Assembly (NCBI GenBank): GCA_934555855.1
Contig: CAKTFL010000145.1
Coordinates: forward strand, 1 to 6,019
DNA: 6,019 nucleotides
Direction: 5' to 3'
From: an uncultured Sphingomonas sp.
Lineage (GTDB): Bacteria; Pseudomonadota; Alphaproteobacteria; Sphingomonadales; Sphingomonadaceae
This document shows, piece by piece, positions 1 through 6,019 of the stretch. The notes under the pieces are model-generated. The model was not told the DNA's origin. It saw nothing but the letters and a program-made list of their open reading frames with translations, and ran no database searches. The number at the start of each line of letters is the position of its first letter. The stretch's first letter is position 1. The position numbers and the translations under genes are program-made.

Positions 1-1680
1 CTCGTCACCGAACAACAGGCTGCCGCGAATGCCCTTGGTCTCGGTTTCGCGCTCTTCGCCGTTCAGGTTTACGCGGCCACCGCCTGCCCAACCGAACCGG
101 GCCGGGTCGTTCAGGCCGATGTTGCTGCGGATGTCCGGAATGCCGCCATTGTTGGTGTAATCGACGGTCACGCCGCTGCTGGGCGGGGTGATGACCAGGA
201 CGGTCGGGCTTTCCCGGCGGAAGTGGCTCTTCGTGTAATTTGCCTGGAGGTCGCCCTTGACGAAGTCGTTGATGATGAACTCCGCTCCGGGATTGACGCC
301 CCAATAATCCTGGCGATCGCGGAAAGGACGATATTCGAGGAAGAATTGTGAATTGGCGTAGGTGCCGCTGGTCACCGTGCAACCGGCCGAGCAATCGGTC
401 CTGTCGTAGGTGGTGTTGAGCGGGATGGCCGCGCCGTTGCGGACCACCCAGTTCATCGACCCGCGCGTGAAGTCGGTGTTGCGCTTGGCATACATGCCGT
501 CAACATAGAAATGGAACGCGTCGCTCGGCCGCCATTCGAAGGAGGCGAGCCCGTTATAGCGGGTACGCTCACCCACTTCCGTGCGCGGCCGCCCCAGACG
601 CGGCAGCAGGCCGTTGTCGATCTGGTCGATGGTCGCGCCCGGATTGCGGGCGAGCAGGAATGCCTGATCTATGGTCGTACCGGCAACCAGGCCGTTGCCC
701 GCATTCGCCGGCACGGTGCCCGGAATCGTGAAATTCCCGCCCTGGGTGCTGTTGCGGGTCGCGCTGGTGCTCTGCGCCGCGGTCAGGTTGGGATTGGTCC
801 AGCCGATCGTCTCGAACCCGTCGACGCGGAAGCGGTTCTTGACCGCCGCGCCGCCGACCAGCAGGCCGAAATCGCCGAACGTTGCGCTCGCCAGGGCATA
901 GCCGCGATAACCCCATTTGTCGGCGCTGCTCACCTTGGAGCCCTGAAGACCGTAGCTGAAATAGGGCTTGGGATTGTCGAACGGCCGGGCCGACCTCAGA
1001 TTGACCGTACCGGCGGCACCGCCTTCGACCTGGCCGGCAGTGGGCGACTTGCTGACGGTCAGCTGGGTGAACAGTTCGGTCGGGATCAGGTCCAGGTCAA
1101 CCTCGCGGTTGGTGCTCTGGGCGTCGAACCGGACGGAGGCGATCGCCACTGGCGCGCCGTTCAGCAGCACGCGGGTGAAGTTGGTGCCCAGACCGCGAAT
1201 TGCGACGTTCGACCCCTCGCCGGTCACCTCGCGAGCGATCGTCACGCCCGGGATGCGGTTAACCGATTCGGCGATGTTGGTGTCGGGAAATTTGCCGATA
1301 TCCTCGGCGAAGATGGTGTCGGTGAACCCGATCGAATTGCGCTTCGCGTTCGTCTGGCTTTGCAGCGACGCGCGATAGCCGGTGACGACGACGTCCTCGT
1401 TGCCCGTGGCCGACGGGTCGGCGGGCGCCTGCGCGGTGGAGTCGATCTCGGTCGGCGCGGTCTGCCCGGCTCCCCGGTCGCCGGCGGCCTGGGGCGGAAT
1501 CGCCACCGTGCTGTTCGACGATGCCGTCGGCGTGCCGTCAGTCGGCGCCGATCCGGCCTGGGTCTGGTCTGACTGGGTTTGCCCTGATTGAACCTGGGCG
1601 AGCGCCGGCCATGCAGTGGTGGCGAGCAAGGCGGCCGTGATCAGCGCGCCACGGCGGATAGTTGGAAATGCGGTCGTCAT
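1..1680 (-). CDS. TonB-dependent receptor, Xanthomonas/Caulobacter type (partial, C-terminus off left edge)
   Basis: Predicted outer-membrane, TonB-energised importer; substrate unknown. The minus-strand frame is open for 560 codons from ATG at 1680 to the window edge. Residues 1-28 form a signal peptide ending Ala-Leu-Ala before Gln29. Residues 29-95 are a Gln/Ser/Thr/Ala/Pro-rich stretch, probably disordered and not a folded STN signalling domain. A TonB box, EDVVVTG, lies at 95-101. The plug follows at about 107-232, with the subfamily motifs DIGKFPDTNIAESVNRIPGV (127-146), AIRGLGTNFTRVLLNG (160-175) and VEGGAAGTVNLRSARPFD (218-235). Alternating beta-barrel sequence runs from about 238 onward. 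These motifs match the TonB-Xanth-Caul family (TIGR01782), whose members usually have 850-1000 residues, so roughly 300-450 residues are missing here. Cys430 and Cys434 form a close pair, probably in an outer loop. A second ATG at 1683 is in frame, but the one at 1680 has better spacing from AGGAG. The gene diverges from the receptor at 2016. Receptor identity is very sure; the substrate is not. Confidence 0.95.
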   Translation of the reverse strand, partial: MTTAFPTIRRGALITAALLATTAWPALAQVQSGQTQSDQTQAGSAPTDGTPTASSNSTVAIPPQAAGDRGAGQTAPTEIDSTAQAPADPSATGNEDVVVTGYRASLQSQTNAKRNSIGFTDTIFAEDIGKFPDTNIAESVNRIPGVTIAREVTGEGSNVAIRGLGTNFTRVLLNGAPVAIASVRFDAQSTNREVDLDLIPTELFTQLTVSKSPTAGQVEGGAAGTVNLRSARPFDNPKPYFSYGLQGSKVSSADKWGYRGYALASATFGDFGLLVGGAAVKNRFRVDGFETIGWTNPNLTAAQSTSATRNSTQGGNFTIPGTVPANAGNGLVAGTTIDQAFLLARNPGATIDQIDNGLLPRLGRPRTEVGERTRYNGLASFEWRPSDAFHFYVDGMYAKRNTDFTRGSMNWVVRNGAAIPLNTTYDRTDCSAGCTVTSGTYANSQFFLEYRPFRDRQDYWGVNPGAEFIINDFVKGDLQANYTKSHFRRESPTVLVITPPSSGVTVDYTNNGGIPDIRSNIGLNDPARFGWAGGGRVNLNGEERETETKGIRGSLLFGDE

Positions 1681-1683
1681 CAT

Positions 1684-1691
1684 CCTCTCCT
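1684..1691 (-). promoter_or_regulatory. Ribosome binding site choosing between tandem ATGs
   Basis: On the minus strand the sequence reads AGGAGAGG followed directly by ATGATG. The AGGAG core (1691-1687) is 3 nt from the first ATG (1683) and 6 nt from the second (1680). The second fits normal Shine-Dalgarno spacing better. The choice changes the protein by one Met only. Confidence 0.75.
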
Positions 1692-1722
1692 GCTGGCGCG
1701 GTTCGTCAGCGCTTGAGCCGCC

Positions 1723-1736
1723 TGTTAGCGGTCACA
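1723..1736. promoter_or_regulatory. LacI-family operator-like palindrome, site 1
   Basis: The 14-mer TGTTAGCGGTCACA (TGTGACCGCTAACA on the minus strand) is an imperfect palindrome pairing at 5 of 7 positions around a central CG, the usual shape of a LacI/GalR-family operator. It lies just downstream of the proposed -10 of the leftward receptor, over or next to the expected transcription start, which is a normal place for a repressor to act. It matches site 2 (1812-1825) at 10 of 14 positions. The binding protein is unknown and no regulator gene is in the window. Confidence 0.45.
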
Positions 1737-1741
1737 TCCGA

Positions 1742-1771
1742 CACCTAACGGGTACGATCGGCAGCTGTCAA
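1742..1771 (-). promoter_or_regulatory. Candidate sigma-70 type promoter for the leftward receptor
   Basis: A perfect -35 hexamer TTGACA lies on the minus strand at 1771-1766. An 18-nt spacer leads to TAGGTG (1747-1742); a 17-nt spacer leads to TTAGGT (1748-1743). Both -10 boxes are weak, which is common in GC-rich Alphaproteobacteria. The expected start near 1735 falls inside operator-like site 1, giving a leader of about 55 nt before the ATG. Confidence 0.4.
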
Positions 1772-1811
1772 ACGCCTTATGATCGCTGTTCCGCCCTGTC
1801 CAACTCACGAA

Positions 1812-1825
1812 TGGTAGCGCTCCCC
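1812..1825. promoter_or_regulatory. LacI-family operator-like palindrome, site 2
   Basis: TGGTAGCGCTCCCC differs at two positions from the perfect palindrome TGGTAGCGCTACCA, which I recall as an operator type upstream of carbohydrate-linked receptor genes in Xanthomonas and Caulobacter. The left 10 bases are intact. The site starts 89 bp from the start of site 1 and shares the central AGCG core. It lies 190 bp upstream of the rightward receptor ATG and could serve either gene. A possible plus-strand -10 (TATGAT, 1778-1783) lies just before it but has no good -35. Confidence 0.45.
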
Positions 1826-1912
1826 CGCCACGTGCCGCCACGAGTTCCGGACGACGCGCGCCGGGGCTCCCCCAGCCCGAGTCGCAGAAAAGCAACACTC
1901 CGACGCCAACAA

Positions 1913-1926
1913 TTGCGGGGACGCAA
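1913..1926. repeat. TTGCG/CGCAA inverted repeat with a third half-site
   Basis: TTGCG (1913-1917) and CGCAA (1922-1926) form a dyad around GGGA. TTGCG recurs at 1936-1940, so CGCAA also pairs with a downstream arm. The dyad lies about 90 bp upstream of the rightward receptor ATG and could be an activator or repressor site. Five-base arms in GC-rich DNA can occur by chance, so this is weak. Confidence 0.25.
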
Positions 1927-2015
1927 CGATCCTGCTTGCGCGCGGGCTCACACGCTGGTTTGTTGTCCATCCGACGAAAGACGCCATCAGGCGCACGCGG
2001 ATAAAGGGAACAGCG

Positions 2016-4871
2016 ATGAAGATCGATTTGGTATGCGGCGTGGCCGCCCTGGCTCTCGCCACGGCGGCATGGACCGGCCCGGCAGGGGCGCAGACGGTCG
2101 GCACCAGTGTGGAAGCCGGCGAAGCGGCACAGGAAAGCGGCGACGTCGTCGTCACCGGGTCGCGCATTCGTCGCAGCCCGCTGGACCAGCCCTCGCCCGT
2201 TGTGACGCTGGACGACACCTCCATCGCCAGGACGGGCCTCGCCTCGGTCGCGGACGTGCTGCAGCGCCTTCCCGCCAGCTCGGGCGGCCTCAATTCGAAG
2301 TTCAACAATTCCGGCAATTTTGGCAACCCGCCTGACGGTGGCGGCGTGGGCGCCGGCTCGGCCGTGCTCGAGCTGCGGTATCTCCAGCCGAAGCGGACGC
2401 TGGTGCTGGTGGACGGCCTGCGCTGGGTCAACGGCGCATCGGCGAGCGGCATTCCCGCCAGCGTCGATCTCAATTCCATCCCGACCAACATGATCGAGCG
2501 GATCGAGGTGCTCCAGTCGGGCGCGTCACCGCAATACGGCACGGACGCCATCGCCGGCGTCGTCAACATCATCACCAAGCAGAACCAGGACGGACTGAAG
2601 GCCAGCGCGCAATATGGCCAGTATCTGGGCAAGGGCGATGGCGAGACGCAGGACTATCAGCTGAGCTACGGCGTGCGCGGCGAGGGCGTCCGCATGGTCG
2701 CCGGGGCCTATTACACCAAGCAGCAGGCGGTCCGCGCCGCCAACCGCTCCATCTCGCAGTTCGTGAATCCCGGACAGACCAGCTGCGCCCAGCCGATCGG
2801 CGGCTGCTCCAGCTTCACGCCGTTCGGCCGCTTCGACGTGCTCGGGCGCAGCCTGACGCTGAAGGGCGCGGTGCCCGGCCGCCCGACCTATGACCCGACG
2901 CTGGTCGGCGGCAATTTCAAGCCGTTCACCGCCGCCGACCGCTTCAATTTCGCGCCGTTCAACTACTTCCTGACCCCGGTCGAGCGCTATGGCGGCTTCA
3001 TCAACAGCCGCGCGGAGTTCTCCGACGCGATCAACCTCAGCGTGAAGGCGGTGTACAACCGCCGCAACTCGCAGAACCAAGCCGCCTTCCTGCCGCTCGG
3101 CGTCGGGCCGGACGTGGGCAACGGCAACCTGCTCGACTTCATCTCGATCGACGCGACCAACCCTTACAATCCGTTCGGCGTGACCCTGTCGCGTGAGAAT
3201 GGCAACCTGTCCGGCATCTATCGCCGCCTGGTCGAGGCGGGCCAGCGCACCTACAGCCAGTCGGTCGACACCATGTCGCTGACCGCGACGCTCGACGGCA
3301 AGTTCCAGATGTTCGGGCGCAACTGGTACTGGGACGCGAGCGCGGTGGTCGGCTACAACGACGCCAAGCAGGTGTTCACCGGCAACGTCAACTCGTCGCG
3401 CCTGCAACAGGCCCTCGGCCCGGTCGGCCAGTGCACGGGTCCCTGCGTGCCCTTCAACATTTTCGGCGGATTGGGCTCGATCACGCCGGAGATGCTGGCA
3501 TTCGTCGGCTTTGACGAGCGTAACCGGAGCCGCCAGAAGCTGAACGACTATACCGCCAACCTGTCGGGCGAGCTGTTCGACTTGCCGGGCGGCCCGGTCG
3601 GCATCGCGATCGGCTATGAGCACCGCTATCAGTTCGGCAGCTTCAACCCCGACCCGATCACCGAGGCCGGCTTCAGCTCCGACATTCCGGCCCAGGCGGC
3701 CAGGGGCCGCTTCAACGTCGACGAGGTCTATGGCGAGCTTCGCCTGCCCCTGTTGCGCGACATTCCGGCGATCTACTCGCTGGAGCTGAACGGAGCGGCG
3801 CGCCATTCGAACTATTCGACGTTCGGCGGCAACACGACGTTCAGCGGCGGCGCCTTGTGGAAGCCGGTCAGGGACCTGCTGCTGCGCGGCCAATATGCCG
3901 AAAGCCTGCGCGCCCCGTCGGTGGGCGAGCTGTTCGGCGCGCGCTCGCGTTTCGACGCGTCGATCGACGACCCGTGCACCAGCGCGGCGGGCGGCCTGTT
4001 CCAGGGCAACGCCACGGTGCGGACCAACTGCATCGCCAACGGGGTTCCCGGCAACGGCAGCTATGTCGAGCCGCAGGGTGGCCAGCTGCCTGTCTTCACC
4101 GGCGGTAACACCCAGCTTCAGCCCGAAACCGCCCGCACCCTGCTGTTCGGCGGCGCCTACAGCCCGCGCTGGGCACAGGGTGGTACGTTCAGCGCGCTGA
4201 GCCTCGAGGTCAATTACTACGACGTCAAGGTTACGGATGCGATCAACTCCATCCCCGCGCAGGTGCTGCTGAGCCGCTGCGCGGTAGCGGGCGACCCGCT
4301 GAGCTGCGCCGCCGTCACGCGCACCCCGGCCGGCTTCATCTCCGGGATCAACGGTCAGCTGCTCAATACCGGCGGCATCCGTACCAAGGGGATCGACGGC
4401 ACGCTGACCGTGCGGACGTCGCAGACCGGCGCGGGCCGGTTCGGCCTGTACGTGTCCGGCAACTACCTGCTCACCTATAGCGAGACGGTGCCGGCCACCG
4501 ATGGCGTGACGGTGACGAAGTACCAGGGCACCGAGCGCGGATCGCCCGACCAGGCCTATCCGCGATTCAAGGGATTGGCGACGCTAGACTGGACGCTTGG
4601 CCCGGTGACCGGGTCGATCACCGGCCGCTACATCGACGACGTGCAGGAGATTTCCCAGGACAACCGGCTCAACAGCCGCCTGTACGGGGATATCCAGTTC
4701 CAGTTCCGTCCGACCTGGTGGGACGACAAGCTGGCGCTGACCGCGGGCATCAACAACGTGTTCGACAAGGACCCGCCGGCCTGCTTCTCGTGCAGCCTCA
4801 ACAACTACGACCCGACGACCTACGACATCCCCGGTCGTTTCGGGTACATCCGCCTGTCATACGGGCTTTGA
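2016..4871 (+). CDS. TonB-dependent outer-membrane receptor, complete, 951 residues
   Basis: Predicted outer-membrane importer powered by TonB/ExbB/ExbD; substrate not identifiable. A signal peptide (1-25) ends Ala-Gly-Ala before Gln26. The TonB box DVVVTGSR (43-50) follows almost at once, with no STN domain. The plug spans about 55-187, with SVADVLQRLP (77-86), RTLVLVDGLRWVNG (127-140), IERIEVLQSGASPQYGTDAI (160-179) and AGVVNIITK (180-188). The barrel fills the rest, with the conserved LRAPSVGELF (631-640), QPETARTLLFG (702-712) and the C-terminal NNVFDKDPP (913-921) and YDIPGRFGYIRLSYGL (936-951). The RYL-x-x-KRTLVLVDG-x-RWVNG form of the plug is one I associate with sphingomonad receptors. 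The last residue is Leu instead of the usual Phe. All ten mature cysteines fall in five close pairs: 257/264, 473/477, 654/672, 755/764 and 923/926. AGGGA at 2005-2009 sits 6 nt before the ATG. The frame is intact, and it belongs to a different subfamily from the divergent receptor. Confidence 0.97.
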   Translation: MKIDLVCGVAALALATAAWTGPAGAQTVGTSVEAGEAAQESGDVVVTGSRIRRSPLDQPSPVVTLDDTSIARTGLASVADVLQRLPASSGGLNSKFNNSGNFGNPPDGGGVGAGSAVLELRYLQPKRTLVLVDGLRWVNGASASGIPASVDLNSIPTNMIERIEVLQSGASPQYGTDAIAGVVNIITKQNQDGLKASAQYGQYLGKGDGETQDYQLSYGVRGEGVRMVAGAYYTKQQAVRAANRSISQFVNPGQTSCAQPIGGCSSFTPFGRFDVLGRSLTLKGAVPGRPTYDPTLVGGNFKPFTAADRFNFAPFNYFLTPVERYGGFINSRAEFSDAINLSVKAVYNRRNSQNQAAFLPLGVGPDVGNGNLLDFISIDATNPYNPFGVTLSRENGNLSGIYRRLVEAGQRTYSQSVDTMSLTATLDGKFQMFGRNWYWDASAVVGYNDAKQVFTGNVNSSRLQQALGPVGQCTGPCVPFNIFGGLGSITPEMLAFVGFDERNRSRQKLNDYTANLSGELFDLPGGPVGIAIGYEHRYQFGSFNPDPITEAGFSSDIPAQAARGRFNVDEVYGELRLPLLRDIPAIYSLELNGAARHSNYSTFGGNTTFSGGALWKPVRDLLLRGQYAESLRAPSVGELFGARSRFDASIDDPCTSAAGGLFQGNATVRTNCIANGVPGNGSYVEPQGGQLPVFTGGNTQLQPETARTLLFGGAYSPRWAQGGTFSALSLEVNYYDVKVTDAINSIPAQVLLSRCAVAGDPLSCAAVTRTPAGFISGINGQLLNTGGIRTKGIDGTLTVRTSQTGAGRFGLYVSGNYLLTYSETVPATDGVTVTKYQGTERGSPDQAYPRFKGLATLDWTLGPVTGSITGRYIDDVQEISQDNRLNSRLYGDIQFQFRPTWWDDKLALTAGINNVFDKDPPACFSCSLNNYDPTTYDIPGRFGYIRLSYGL

Positions 4872-4880
4872 TCCCTGCGA

Positions 4881-4905
4881 GCCGGCGGATGAAAGGTCCG
4901 CCGGC
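4881..4905 (+). terminator. Probable intrinsic terminator after the complete receptor gene
   Basis: Nine bases after the TGA stop, GCCGGCGGA (4881-4889) pairs perfectly with TCCGCCGGC (4897-4905) around a 7-nt loop, TGAAAGG. The downstream tract is only loosely T-rich (CCCGTTCACCCTCGTTTT), so release may be incomplete or helped by Rho. Position and a perfect 9-bp GC stem make it the likely end of the receptor transcript, separating it from the lipoprotein gene. Confidence 0.7.
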
Positions 4906-4932
4906 CCGTTCACCCTCGTTTTCAGCGCAGCT

Positions 4933-4962
4933 TTAACTGTCCTTTTGCCAGACCCCTACCAT
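4933..4962 (+). promoter_or_regulatory. Weak promoter candidate for the DUF4403 lipoprotein gene
   Basis: TTAACT (4933-4938) and TACCAT (4957-4962) each match 4 of 6 consensus bases of the -35 and -10 boxes and are 18 nt apart. They sit between the terminator and the next gene, where a promoter would be needed, and imply a leader of roughly 45-50 nt. The match is modest. Confidence 0.3.
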
Positions 4963-4995
4963 TGCTTCAGCCCCTTGGACGAGCGGGGAGCGACA

Positions 4996-5019
4996 ATGAA
5001 GGGGCGGGAGGGGTCGTGA
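4996..5019 (+). other. Seven-codon mini-ORF overlapping the lipoprotein start
   Basis: ATG at 4996 encodes MKGREGS and stops at TGA 5017-5019. Its stop overlaps the GTG start of the next gene in the sequence GTGA (5016-5019). It has its own ribosome site, GGGGAG (4985-4990), 5 nt upstream. It could couple translation of the lipoprotein to an upstream initiation event, or be a chance frame. No peptide function is implied. Confidence 0.3.
5007..5011 (+). promoter_or_regulatory. Ribosome binding site supporting a GTG start
   Basis: GGAGG at 5007-5011, inside a longer G-rich run to 5013, ends 4 nt before GTG 5016. The alternative ATG at 5034 has only AGGG (5021-5024), 9 nt upstream. The GTG start also gives the signal peptide an Arg in its n-region, which the ATG start lacks. 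Confidence 0.65.
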
Positions 5020-6019
5020 CAGGGTTGCGTTGGATGGTCGTCGGCTGGTGCATCGCGGTCGCGGGATGCGACAAGGTGCCGCGAAAGGCGCCGCCGCGAG
5101 CCACCGACACGATCTCGGTTCCCGCTCAGTCCTCGGTCATCGCCGTCCCGGTCAGCGCCGATCTCAGCGAGCTCGGAACCGCGCTGAACGGGCAGGTCCC
5201 GCACCGGCTATGGGCAATCGACAAGCCCGACCAGACCTGCGTGCCGACCCGGAAGGTGAAGGTCCTGTTCGCCACGATCAGGACGCCGACGCTGAAATGC
5301 CGCATCGTCGGCCAGGTCACGCGCGGCGCGATGACCGTGACGGGCGCGGGACAGGATATCGTGGTCACGATGCCACTCCATGCCACCGTGAGCGCCCGCG
5401 ACGTCGGCGGGTTGTTAAAGCAGGAGACCGCCGAGGCGGATAGCCGCGTCCGGGCGCGGCTTCGCCTCAACCTGGCGCCGGACTGGTCGCCGCGCGGCAC
5501 GGTCGCGATTTCCTACGACTGGACCGATGCCCCGCACCTCGACTTTCTCGGCCAGCGGATAGAGTTCACGAGCAAGGCGGATGCCCGGCTGAAGGATGTG
5601 GTCGACAGGCTGGAACGAACGCTGCCCGGCGAGCTGGCGAAATTGCGGTTCCGGCAGCGCGTCGCGCGTGCCTGGCGCTCGGCCTTCACCTCGCTGGAAC
5701 TGAACAAGGCCAACCCGCCGGTCTGGATGCGGATCACGCCGCACGAGCTGGATTATGGCGGCTACGCCATCGAGCGGAACCGCCTGACGCTGAAGCTCGG
5801 GTTGAAGGCGCGGACCGAAACCTTTGTCGGCCCCCGCCCGGCCGATCCCCCGGTCACCGCCCTGCCCCCGGTCCGCCGGGTCGATCAGGCCGCCGGCGAG
5901 ATCGTTTTCGCGATTCCGGTCATCGCGGATTATCAACAATTGGAGCCGGTGCTCGCCAGGGCGCTCGCCAGGCGCGCGCGGCGGCCGTTCGACGTGCCCG
6001 GCATCGGCCCGGTTAACGC
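5016..6019 (+). CDS. DUF4403 family predicted lipoprotein (partial, C-terminus off right edge)
   Basis: Function unknown. From GTG 5016 the frame is open for 334 codons to the window edge. Residues 1-17 look like a lipoprotein signal peptide: Arg5, a hydrophobic core, and the lipobox Val-Ala-Gly before Cys18, predicting a lipid-anchored envelope protein. Asp19 after the Cys would, by the Escherichia coli +2 rule, favour the inner membrane, but that rule is uncertain here. The recognisable conserved blocks are ISVPAQSS (33-40), LWAIDKPDQTCVP (65-77), KCRIVGQVTRGAM (94-106), ATVSARDVGGLLKQETA (123-139), LNLAPDWSPRGTV (151-163), DFLGQRIEFTSKADARL (176-192), NPPVWMRITP (233-242) and TETFVGPRPADPP (267-279). 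I recognise these as DUF4403 (PF14356). Members are about 450-500 residues, so the end is missing. Cys75 and Cys95 could form a disulfide. I recall a proposed link of this family to TULIP-type lipid-binding folds, but nothing visible here proves it. A terminator and weak promoter upstream suggest its own transcript. Confidence 0.88.
   Translation, partial: MTGLRWMVVGWCIAVAGCDKVPRKAPPRATDTISVPAQSSVIAVPVSADLSELGTALNGQVPHRLWAIDKPDQTCVPTRKVKVLFATIRTPTLKCRIVGQVTRGAMTVTGAGQDIVVTMPLHATVSARDVGGLLKQETAEADSRVRARLRLNLAPDWSPRGTVAISYDWTDAPHLDFLGQRIEFTSKADARLKDVVDRLERTLPGELAKLRFRQRVARAWRSAFTSLELNKANPPVWMRITPHELDYGGYAIERNRLTLKLGLKARTETFVGPRPADPPVTALPPVRRVDQAAGEIVFAIPVIADYQQLEPVLARALARRARRPFDVPGIGPVN

Larger units (their letters stand above)
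1681..2015. other. Divergent intergenic control region between two TonB-dependent receptor genes
   Basis: These 335 bases separate the two receptor start codons. I see no convincing gene here; the open frames that cross it carry no recognisable domain and continue into the receptor genes. It holds the ribosome site of the leftward gene (1684-1691), a TTGACA promoter candidate (1742-1771), two related LacI-operator-like palindromes (1723-1736 and 1812-1825), a TTGCG/CGCAA dyad (1913-1926), and the ribosome site AGGGA of the rightward gene (2005-2009). A small GC hairpin (GGGCT, five C, AGCCC at 1864-1878) lacks a T-run and has no clear role. The stretch 1830-2004 is a long leader or upstream region with no strong promoter that I can defend. 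Confidence 0.7.

Noticed and set aside
511..1572. A 353-codon plus-strand open frame, with shorter ones in the other plus frame
   Set aside because: It is antisense to the leftward receptor, whose frame shows a signal peptide, TonB box and family motifs. The translation is Arg/Gly/Ala-rich with no recognisable domain, as expected from GC-rich codon use.
1778..1783. TATGAT as a -10 box for the rightward receptor
   Set aside because: It is close to consensus, but no reasonable -35 occurs 16-18 nt upstream, and it would leave a leader of about 225 nt. Kept only as a remark.
1864..1878. Hairpin GGGCT-CCCCC-AGCCC as a terminator
   Set aside because: The stem is only 5 bp, no T-run follows, and no gene ends nearby on either strand.
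1616..2632. Open frames on both strands crossing the divergent control region (plus 1616-2335, minus 1805-2632)
   Set aside because: Both overlap the receptor genes in the wrong frame, carry no recognisable domain and would obscure a region with promoter and operator features.
2526..3893. A 455-codon minus-strand open frame
   Set aside because: It lies antisense inside the complete receptor gene. Its translation is low-complexity Ala/Arg/Val/Glu sequence without motifs, and I see no clear ribosome site or promoter.
5126..5939. Minus-strand open frames opposite the lipoprotein gene, and a plus-strand frame at 5030-5443
   Set aside because: They shadow the DUF4403 frame, which has a lipobox and conserved family blocks. 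The shadow translations have no family character.

Overview
The window is high-GC DNA of the kind found in Alphaproteobacteria. The protein sequences look most like sphingomonads (Sphingomonas, Sphingopyxis and relatives), with Caulobacter-like TonB-dependent receptors (TBDRs). This placement rests on recalled family character, not on a search. It holds three protein genes, two of them cut by the window edges. I see no tRNA, rRNA, CRISPR array, transposase or other mobile element.

Layout: (1) Positions 1-1680, minus strand: the first 560 residues of a large TBDR of the Xanthomonas/Caulobacter subfamily; its C-terminal barrel lies off the left edge. (2) Positions 1681-2015: a divergent control region with an AGGAG ribosome site, a TTGACA-type promoter for the leftward gene, two related imperfect palindromes resembling LacI-family operators, and a third dyad nearer the rightward gene. 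(3) Positions 2016-4871, plus strand: a complete 951-residue TBDR of a different subfamily. (4) Positions 4872-5015: a perfect 9-bp hairpin that is probably a terminator, a weak promoter candidate and a seven-codon mini-ORF. (5) Positions 5016-6019, plus strand: the first 334 residues of a predicted DUF4403-family lipoprotein, running off the right edge.

The two receptors are predicted outer-membrane, TonB/ExbB/ExbD-energised importers that share one control region and could be regulated together. The operator-like sites resemble those that control carbohydrate-linked receptors in Xanthomonas and Caulobacter, so a sugar or plant-polymer substrate is a reasonable guess. No degradative enzyme, inner-membrane transporter or regulator gene lies in the window to confirm it. 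The DUF4403 lipoprotein is behind a terminator and probably forms a separate unit.

The leftward receptor gene and the lipoprotein gene are easily missed because both are open at a window edge. Large overlapping open frames on the opposite strands are by-products of GC-rich codon use. I did not find a clearly new biological system. The most unusual points are the shared operator-like region, the paired cysteines across the complete receptor, the long Gln/Ser/Thr-rich leader of the partial receptor, and the mini-ORF fused to the lipoprotein start.
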